DNA from: CAVYXK01 sp963772445
GTDB lineage: Bacteria; Pseudomonadota; Alphaproteobacteria; Acetobacterales; Acetobacteraceae
NCBI GenBank assembly: GCA_963772445.1
Contig: CAVYXK010000019.1
Location: forward strand, 186,001-250,000
Length of the DNA stretch: 64,000 nt
Direction: 5' to 3'
Shown piece by piece: positions 58,055 through 64,000 of the stretch (its first letter is position 1; each line of letters starts with the position of its first letter). Made by a program: the position numbers and the translations under genes. Under the pieces are notes generated by a model. That model was not told the origin of the DNA. It saw only the letters and a list, made by a program, of their open reading frames with translations, and ran no database searches.

Positions 58055-60310
58055 TCATCCCCCCAGCGCCGACACGTGTTGCAAGTCCTGCCGGCGCTGC
58101 ACCACGCGTCGCTCGTAGCTCGCCTGGTTCTTGGTGGCGATCAGCGTATGGGGGCTGCCACGCTTTTCCGTGGTCAAGTCAAGGTCGCATGTGGCGCTCC
58201 GTATGCTTTGTTTGGCGTGTGTCCGCCGGTGCTGAATCGCTTTCAGGCGCCATTGGCGCTGACTCGGGTCAATCAGGAAGGCGCCCACTTCCCGACAATC
58301 CGCGCATTTGCATGTGAGCGGGTTAGTCCGGGCCCAGTCTGGCGGGGCGTCCAGCGGCAGGGCGATTCGCCGCCGCAAATGGTCGAGACACGCCTCGCGA
58401 AGCCGCGCGACCGCCGGCCACGCCGTGCTGTCCACTTGCTTGGTTAAGGTCAGCGCCGCCGGAACCAGAACGTCGTCAGGATTGTACGTCTTGGGCCAGG
58501 CCAACAGGTGCTTGATCGCGCGGGCCGCAAGTCGAGCATCGATCCGGCTCGTCGCCGTCAGCAGATCGACAAAGAAGCCCGGCCTCACCACCACGGGTCG
58601 AGTCCAGTCGTCGAGTCGCGCAGGCCCAGGCGGGGCGTCCGGCAAGACGTCGATCAGGGCGGCGGCAATCTGCGCCACATCGCCCGCGGACTCGGGCAGC
58701 GCCGCGACGCAGCGCAGCAGCAGGTCGCCGCAAGCACTGAGATGGGCCGGGGCATTGTGCCGGACGATCCGGATCAGCAAGTCCGTTGCATGCGCTTTTG
58801 GAAGCAGCGCGACGGCACGAACGATCGCCTCGTTATCGGACGCCGCGTAATGGCCCTCGGCCGACAACTCGGCAAGAAACGCAACGACGCGCGGCGCATT
58901 TCCAAGCCGGACCAGCGTGTCGAGCATCCGGCTGACATCGGTATCGCCGTCCCGGCGCCATGTCTGCCGCGGCCAGGAGCGCAGCATGTGTCCCGAAAGT
59001 TCATCGGCCTCGCGCCACAATGGCGACTCGATCCCCGCGCCGCTCGTCTCCCAGCGCGCCACCAGATCCTCAAGATGCGGCAACGTTGCCCCAAGGCCGG
59101 CTTGGTTCAGCACCGCAAGCCGTCGAGCATGCGGCCACAACACCAGCCCGGCGCGGCTATAGGTGCGCTCGAAGGACGCGCCCTCGTTGCCCGACGCCTC
59201 CTGGAAATGCTCCTCGTCGGGAGTTAGATCCTCGAACGCGTCAGGCGGGCAGAGCTCATCCTCGGCGAACGGAAAATCGCGGAAGCCAGGATCGCCGCCA
59301 TCCGGACGCCGCCACTCGGACAGAGTCAGCGCGCGGTCGAACACCTCGCCCGCCTCGAGTTCGTCTTCGTAGTCTCGACCCCAACCCCTGCCACCGTGAT
59401 AGCCGGTATATTCGGCACTGCCGCTTTCCTCGATCGACACGAGGGCGAGATGGAGATCGCAGTCCGCCTCCGCGGCGGCCCCGACCAGGACGGACGCCAC
59501 GCCCGCATCGGCACCCTTGAGCGCATCGAACGACAGCTCCGCCGGCGTGTACGCATGTTCCAGCGGCAGAACCAGCTTGTCTGGCTCATCCTCGGCGCCC
59601 GCCCACTGCCGCAGCAATTCCGCGATCCCTGCCTGCTCCGAGCGATAGTCGGGCGCTTTCAGCGCGCGCTTCTTGCCGAGGAAGCGCAAGTTATAAACAA
59701 GCGTAAGCCGGTATCCTGCCACGACAGGACGCACTTCATGCACGCAGTCGGCATAGAAGGCGGCGAGCCCGATCTCCGACGGATCTTCGGGACGCAAATC
59801 GAGCACCACCTCTCGACCGAGGTGCCGCACAATCAGCTCGCCGCCGCTATGCTTCGAGGGCAGCACGATCACCAGGGTTGCGAACATGCCGGGAGCCTTT
59901 TCGGTATCCCGGTGATCGACGAAGAAGCTGCCGGCGTCATAGATAAGAAGCTTGTAGAAATCCGCGGCAACCGGCTCGTTCACGCCGAGGCCACTCGCCA
60001 CCTCGACAACGAGGTCGGCGAGCGTCTGCTCCCAACGACGCCCGCCGATCCGAATCCTTCCGGGAGCGATCTGCCAGGTTCTCCGCACGTCGCGATCGAA
60101 CACGGTCTCCGCGCCGCGTCCGTAGGGAGCCTCCTCGGCAACTGCGATCAGCCGCTCCACCTGCGCGGGCAGAACCGGGAAGGCGAGCCTGCCCACACTG
60201 TCGACATCGACGGCCGGCATGATGATTTCCCGCGTACCGCCGATGCAGAAGTCACCGGGCCGTTCGACCGAACGGAGGCAATCGAGAAGGGCGGCACCGA
60301 TCGACGACAT
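58055..60310 (-). CDS. Large protein with N-terminal prolyl-4-hydroxylase-like 2OG-Fe(II) domain
   Basis: 751 residues from ATG 60310 (GGGAG site). The N-terminal P4Hc-type domain (about 80-200) shows DFYKLLIYDAGSFFVDHRDT (H-x-D iron ligands), then GMFATLVIVLPSKHSGGELI and DCVHEVRPVVAGYRLTLVYN (distal His and 2OG-binding Arg). The remaining 500 residues include an acidic linker, helical repeat-like segments (MLDTLVRLGNAPRVVAFLAE) and a Cys/His knot LTCKCADCREVGAFL. A protein-modifying oxygenase with its own substrate-binding scaffold is plausible; the target is unknown. Confidence 0.82.
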   Translation of the reverse strand: MSSIGAALLDCLRSVERPGDFCIGGTREIIMPAVDVDSVGRLAFPVLPAQVERLIAVAEEAPYGRGAETVFDRDVRRTWQIAPGRIRIGGRRWEQTLADLVVEVASGLGVNEPVAADFYKLLIYDAGSFFVDHRDTEKAPGMFATLVIVLPSKHSGGELIVRHLGREVVLDLRPEDPSEIGLAAFYADCVHEVRPVVAGYRLTLVYNLRFLGKKRALKAPDYRSEQAGIAELLRQWAGAEDEPDKLVLPLEHAYTPAELSFDALKGADAGVASVLVGAAAEADCDLHLALVSIEESGSAEYTGYHGGRGWGRDYEDELEAGEVFDRALTLSEWRRPDGGDPGFRDFPFAEDELCPPDAFEDLTPDEEHFQEASGNEGASFERTYSRAGLVLWPHARRLAVLNQAGLGATLPHLEDLVARWETSGAGIESPLWREADELSGHMLRSWPRQTWRRDGDTDVSRMLDTLVRLGNAPRVVAFLAELSAEGHYAASDNEAIVRAVALLPKAHATDLLIRIVRHNAPAHLSACGDLLLRCVAALPESAGDVAQIAAALIDVLPDAPPGPARLDDWTRPVVVRPGFFVDLLTATSRIDARLAARAIKHLLAWPKTYNPDDVLVPAALTLTKQVDSTAWPAVARLREACLDHLRRRIALPLDAPPDWARTNPLTCKCADCREVGAFLIDPSQRQWRLKAIQHRRTHAKQSIRSATCDLDLTTEKRGSPHTLIATKNQASYERRVVQRRQDLQHVSALGG

Positions 60311-60817
60311 GGCGACTCCCGACAAGCTGGGCGGCGCCGACCTTGGTTCGGCCCGGCGAGTCGCCCCTCAAGAAATTATACGCAGCGCGGGCACCGACGA
60401 GAAATCCGGTCCGAATCAACCAGGATCAGCGCATCCTCCAGCAGACACTGGAACTCTAATGGCACCATTCGTCGCGTAACCTGCGGAGCGGACGGCTGCT
60501 ATCCTTCCCCCATCGTCCACGGCCGGATCCTTCGAGAGGCGTCAGCGGCTGCCGGCGAAGGCCAGTGCCGCACGCCTCTATCGGCATTGGCGCCGCGATG
60601 GGACGGCCGTTTTCGGGCGCTTCAACTTCCGCGCCTTTGCGTCGCGTCGTGCCCATTCCGCCCTCCACCATAACTGTACAGCGTTGTACGGCCTCTCGTC
60701 GAGACCGCAGGTGCGCCCCGGCCACCAACTGTCGGACTTTCGGGGTTGCGGCGTTGCCAACGCGCCAACTTCCCCAACCACTGGTCCTGACGCGCGAATT
60801 GTGTGCATATCGTCGGC
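60311..60817. other. Gap between divergent oxygenase and transglycosylase genes
   Basis: About 500 bp holding the divergent promoters. An imperfect palindrome (CTGTACAGCGTTGTACGG) lies near 60675-60695. Frames of 80-90 codons exist but show no recognisable protein. Confidence 0.4.
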
Positions 60818-61465
60818 ATGCGCACAGTATTATTCCTTTTGCTCATTCTCGCGCTGTCGGTCACAGCGCACGCGGCTTCCCTTCAGGCAGTCTCGGCCTC
60901 GACGCTCTGCGAGCAGGCCATCGCCAAAGCCGAGGTAATCGGCCACACGCCACCCGGGCTGCTTGCAGCGATCGGACAGGTCGAGAGCGGGCGGCCGGAC
61001 CCACAGACAGGTGCCGTGCGACCTTGGCCCTGGACCATCGATGCGGACGGCGTCGGCCAGTTCTTCGCCACCAAAGCGCAGGCGATCGCCGCGGTCACGG
61101 CGCTGCAGGCGCGGGGTGTTCGCTCGATCGATATAGGCTGCATGCAGGTGAACCTGATGCACCATCCGGATGCGTTCACGTCGCTCGATCAGGCCTTTGA
61201 TCCGGCGTCCAATACGGTATTCGCGGTCCGCTTTCTCGACGCGCTTTATCGCAACACCGGAAGCTGGCCCAAGTCGATCGCCGCCTATCATTCCGAAACA
61301 CCGCAGATCGCGGAAGACTATCAGCGCCGCGTGCTGGTAACGTGGCAGCAGCACGTGGCAACGCCCATCGGCGGCGCACACATAATCTATGCCGACAGCG
61401 GTTTGATTTACGGCGCCTTCGGTTCAACCGGTCGCATCTACGGCGTTATCCTGCCCGGGCAGTGA
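60818..61465 (+). CDS. Exported lytic transglycosylase-like protein
   Basis: 215 residues from ATG 60818, signal peptide LLLILALSVTAHAAS. The SLT-like domain follows: CEQAIAKAE, PPGLLAAIGQVESGR (catalytic Glu in QVESG), DADGVGQFFATKAQAIAAV, SIDIGCMQVNLMHHPDAFTS (GCMQIN signature) and YRNTGSWPKSIAAYHSETP. These enzymes cut peptidoglycan with anhydro-MurNAc formation; small versions serve secretion or flagellar assembly. Confidence 0.88.
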   Translation: MRTVLFLLLILALSVTAHAASLQAVSASTLCEQAIAKAEVIGHTPPGLLAAIGQVESGRPDPQTGAVRPWPWTIDADGVGQFFATKAQAIAAVTALQARGVRSIDIGCMQVNLMHHPDAFTSLDQAFDPASNTVFAVRFLDALYRNTGSWPKSIAAYHSETPQIAEDYQRRVLVTWQQHVATPIGGAHIIYADSGLIYGAFGSTGRIYGVILPGQ

Positions 61466-61470
61466 AGTGG

Positions 61471-62676
61471 TCAGACCACGCCCCTCTCGCGCAGAAGGCG
61501 CAGCTCGTCCGCCTCGATGCCGCACAGCGACTGCAGCAGGGTGCTGGTGTGCTCGCCGAGTAGCGGCGGACGAGTGACCTCGACTGGCGAGGCCGACAAC
61601 TTGATCGGGCAACCGACGGTCTGGTACGCCCCATGCCGCGTTGGATAATCCAGTTGGACGATTATTTCGCGCGCCTTCAGATGAGGATCGGCCAGCACCT
61701 CGCCGGTATCGAGGCAGGCGCCGCAGGGTACGCCAGCTTCGCCCAGCAGTCGCATCACGTCGTGCTTGCTGCGTTGGCGCGTCCATTCCTCGATGATGGC
61801 GTTCAGAGCAGCACGGTTTTCCCAGCGCGCATCTGGCGTCTTGAAACGGGGATCGTCGGCCAGCTTGGTCTGTCCCATCACCTCCAGCATGGCCGGCCAC
61901 ATTTGCGGCTGCGCATAGATCACGACGTAATCATTTGGCCCTCCAGGCGCGCAACGATACGTCGTGCCGGGAATGTTGCGGCCAAGCTGGTTGCCGGAAC
62001 GGGGCATTGCGTGGCCATGGCGCTGGTGATCCCGCAGGCTGACGCGAATCAAATTCACCACCGCGTCCTGCATCGAGACTTCCACATGCTGGCCCCGGCC
62101 GGTTGCATGGCGCTGCTGCAGCGCGGCGAGGATGCCGATCGCCATGTGCATGCCGGTGCCGAAATCGCCGATTGCCGGCAGGATATAGGTCGGCGGGTTG
62201 TCGGGAAATCCGGTGACCGACATTGCCCCGCCCATGGCCTGGGCGATCGGCTCGAAACTCTTGTAGTTGCTATAGGGACCGTAGGTGCCAAAGCCCTTGA
62301 TAGTAGCGTAGATCAGCCGCGGATTGACTGTCGAGAGCGCCTGATAACCCAACCCGAGGCGATCGAGCGCGCCGGGTCCAAAATTCTCCACCAGCACGTC
62401 CGATCTGGCGATCACCTGCTCGAACAGGTGCTTGCCTTCGTCGGTCTTCAAGTTCAGCGTCAGGCTCTGCTTGTTGGCGTTCAGCACCAGAAAGAACAGG
62501 CTGTCACTGGTGTCCTGATCACGCATGTTCCGGCGCGCGATGTCGCCGCCTTTTGGTTCCTCGAGCTTGATCACCTCGGCGCCGAGAAAGCCGAGAATCT
62601 GGGTGCAGGCGGGTCCTGCCTGGTTGTGCGTCATGTCGATGACGCGGATTCCGGACAGGGCCCGGTCCGTGCTCAT
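61471..62676 (-). CDS. CaiB/BaiF CoA-transferase, formyl-CoA:oxalate transferase-like
   Basis: 401 residues from ATG 62676. Type III CoA-transferase: IRVIDMTHNQAGPACTQILG, FLGAEVIKLE, LFFLVLNANKQSLTLNLKT, DVLVENFGPGALDRLGLGY, GFPDNPPTYILPAIGD and the catalytic-Asp region VSMQDAVVNLIRVSLRDHQR, all close to Frc of oxalate-degrading bacteria. It ends LLGEHTSTLLQSL. No oxalyl-CoA decarboxylase is in the window, so the acid used is unsure. The ATG overlaps the stop of the upstream acylase gene by 4 nt. Confidence 0.87.
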   Translation of the reverse strand: MSTDRALSGIRVIDMTHNQAGPACTQILGFLGAEVIKLEEPKGGDIARRNMRDQDTSDSLFFLVLNANKQSLTLNLKTDEGKHLFEQVIARSDVLVENFGPGALDRLGLGYQALSTVNPRLIYATIKGFGTYGPYSNYKSFEPIAQAMGGAMSVTGFPDNPPTYILPAIGDFGTGMHMAIGILAALQQRHATGRGQHVEVSMQDAVVNLIRVSLRDHQRHGHAMPRSGNQLGRNIPGTTYRCAPGGPNDYVVIYAQPQMWPAMLEVMGQTKLADDPRFKTPDARWENRAALNAIIEEWTRQRSKHDVMRLLGEAGVPCGACLDTGEVLADPHLKAREIIVQLDYPTRHGAYQTVGCPIKLSASPVEVTRPPLLGEHTSTLLQSLCGIEADELRLLRERGVV

Positions 62677-64000
62677 GTTCCGGGCTCGATGCGCGTCGTC
62701 GCTTCGCAGTCCGCATCCACTCCCTCGCGGCTCAGATGCACGACGTGATACTCGCCGCGCAGCCAGGGCTCGAACTGATCGCGGTAGTGGCGGCTGCCGG
62801 GCACGCCGGAATTGCCGATATTCTGCACCGCCAGGAACAAATCGGGCGCAGCGAAATCCACGACGATGCAATACTCGGCGCCGGAGCTGGCACTATTCGG
62901 CGGCAGCTCGCCGCCGGTGTTGCGCAGGGTGTGGGAGCCGCCATCGACCGGCGCGGGACCGATGTCGAACGCATCGGTTATGGCGGGACTGGAGAGCGGA
63001 TGGTGCCAGTGCGCGAGGTGCACTCGCTCGTAGCGCCAGCTTGCCGGATCGTCGCCGAGACGCAGGCACAGAGTCTCGACGGTCTCCTTCGCAACGACAC
63101 CGACAACCGCCCCCATCCCGCGCCCAAAATAGTCCGGCTGCTCGCCTTCCAACAGGCTCACCGCTAGCCCGGTCTGCTGCGCCGTCAGATCGAGCAGCCG
63201 GGCCGGGAGGTGCTCGGCCAGCACGGTCCGCTGCCACGCCACCATGAAGGTCTCGAAGACCGTCGGGGCGGTGCTCGCCAGCTCGTAGCGGTAGTCCCAG
63301 CCGGACAGCGCACCGGCAACGATCCTGGCCTCCGGCCCTTGGACGCTGGCGAGATGACGTAGGATGTGCGGACACATCCGCTCCGCCCGGCAGTTCTTCA
63401 CGTCGTTCTGCAAGCGGATATGGGCGGTGCGGTCCATTGTCCGCTGCGGCGCCAGCTCCTGATCCAGGCGCACGCCGCGATGCCCCTGCGAATACGCCCC
63501 GTAGATCGGCTGCCGATAGTCCGGCGATACGATCCGCTGGTTGGCGCTGGCGACATAGCCGCGGGTGGGATTGAAACCGTTCGGCAGGTCCTCGAACGGA
63601 ATGTAGCCGGTCCACCTGTCCGCTTGGTTGCTGGCGTCGCGGAACCCGTACACCACCCGCCCGCGCACCGGGACACGTCCAGCCATCTGGTAACCGATAT
63701 TCCCCTCGCGGTCGGCATAGACGAAGTTGAACACCGCGACCGCCCAGTCACGCAGAGCGGTGCGGAAGGACAGCCAGTCCTTCGCCCGCGAAACGGCGAT
63801 CGCCGCCTTGATATCGTCGAGATGCTCGGCCCCCACCCAACGAAGAGATAACGGCGGATCGCCGTTCTCGGTGACCGGCGTGATCAGCGCATTAACCACG
63901 GGACCACGTACCGTCGAGCGGACCACCAGCTTCTGCGCGGCCTCACCGCGAACGGGAATCGTCTTTTCACGCTCGGCAAACTCGCGCCAGGCGTCGCCGT
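62673..64000 (-). CDS. Penicillin acylase family protein, C-terminal part
   Basis: Partial; the 5' end lies beyond the window, with the frame open to the edge. About 440 residues of the beta chain: VVRSTVRGPVVNALITPVTE, FNFVYADREGNIGYQMAGRV in part, PVRGRVVYGF, GYIPFEDLPNGFNPTRGYV, and ASANQRIVSPDYRQPIYG. These are Ntn-hydrolase acylase (PF01804-type) signatures; the nucleophile Ser would be upstream. They cleave amides such as acyl-homoserine lactones or beta-lactam side chains; substrate unknown. Coupled to the CoA-transferase gene. Confidence 0.85.
   Translation of the reverse strand, partial: GDAWREFAEREKTIPVRGEAAQKLVVRSTVRGPVVNALITPVTENGDPPLSLRWVGAEHLDDIKAAIAVSRAKDWLSFRTALRDWAVAVFNFVYADREGNIGYQMAGRVPVRGRVVYGFRDASNQADRWTGYIPFEDLPNGFNPTRGYVASANQRIVSPDYRQPIYGAYSQGHRGVRLDQELAPQRTMDRTAHIRLQNDVKNCRAERMCPHILRHLASVQGPEARIVAGALSGWDYRYELASTAPTVFETFMVAWQRTVLAEHLPARLLDLTAQQTGLAVSLLEGEQPDYFGRGMGAVVGVVAKETVETLCLRLGDDPASWRYERVHLAHWHHPLSSPAITDAFDIGPAPVDGGSHTLRNTGGELPPNSASSGAEYCIVVDFAAPDLFLAVQNIGNSGVPGSRHYRDQFEPWLRGEYHVVHLSREGVDADCEATTRIEPGT

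Noticed and set aside
60675..60695. CTGTACAGCGTTGTACGG palindrome as an operator
   Set aside because: Imperfect, isolated and with no regulator nearby; noted only in the gap description.
1..64000. tRNA, rRNA or CRISPR loci
   Set aside because: I read the intergenic regions for cloverleaf arms, CCA ends and short direct repeats and saw none; a covariance-model scan would settle this.

Overview
The window is high-GC chromosomal DNA of an alphaproteobacterium. The division and wall cluster order, the purC-S-Q-L-bolA-grxD operon, and the mixture of OpgC, DUF1127 and PEP-CTERM genes point to Rhodospirillales, probably Acetobacteraceae-like. This placement is inferred from gene content and order, not from a search.

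Layout. Positions 1-12.4 kb hold a compressed dcw cluster on the + strand: mraY (3' end), murD, ftsW, murG, murC, murB, ddl, ftsQ, ftsA, ftsZ and lpxC. Most neighbours overlap by 4 nt. Palindromic repeat elements sit in frame inside murD, murG and murB and just upstream of ftsA. A RidA-like gene and an IS1634-type transposase follow. Positions 15-20 kb, on the - strand, hold a compact locus: a DUF1127 protein, a StyA-like flavin monooxygenase, a 1-Cys peroxiredoxin, a small unknown ORF and an HTH-TolB-like-TPR regulator. Each of the first four has the same 40-bp triple TGANCA element upstream, which looks like an undescribed regulon.

Positions 20-24.9 kb carry an SGNH/OpgC pair, flhF-flhG (frameshifted) and a broken PEP-CTERM gene. 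Positions 25-30 kb are a molybdate locus: DUF2325, Mop, ModE, ModA and a ModB-ModC fusion. Positions 30-38 kb carry an aldehyde dehydrogenase, grxD-bolA-purLQSC and gmk-yicC. Positions 38-45.4 kb carry assorted metabolism: VOC, a D-amino-acid PLP enzyme, UPF0182, a cysteine dioxygenase-like cupin and a second Prx6.

Positions 45.4-53.1 kb form an accessory zone: a tandem-repeat propeller lectin with an internal TAG, gene fragments, an ISL3 transposase, MazEF-like and HEPN/MNT toxin-antitoxin pairs, and complete plus truncated copies of one zinc alcohol dehydrogenase. Positions 53-64 kb hold rpmI-rplT, a PagL-like deacylase, PEP-CTERM remnants, an SDR, ggt, a large 2OG-Fe(II) oxygenase, a lytic transglycosylase, a formyl-CoA-transferase-like gene and a penicillin-acylase-family gene cut by the window end.

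Sequence quality. At least seven otherwise intact genes or gene ends (flhF, flhG, modA, purQ twice, a UPF0182 gene, an SDR) are broken by what reads as one extra base each. This suggests residual insertion errors more than true pseudogenes. I saw no rRNA, tRNA or CRISPR array.
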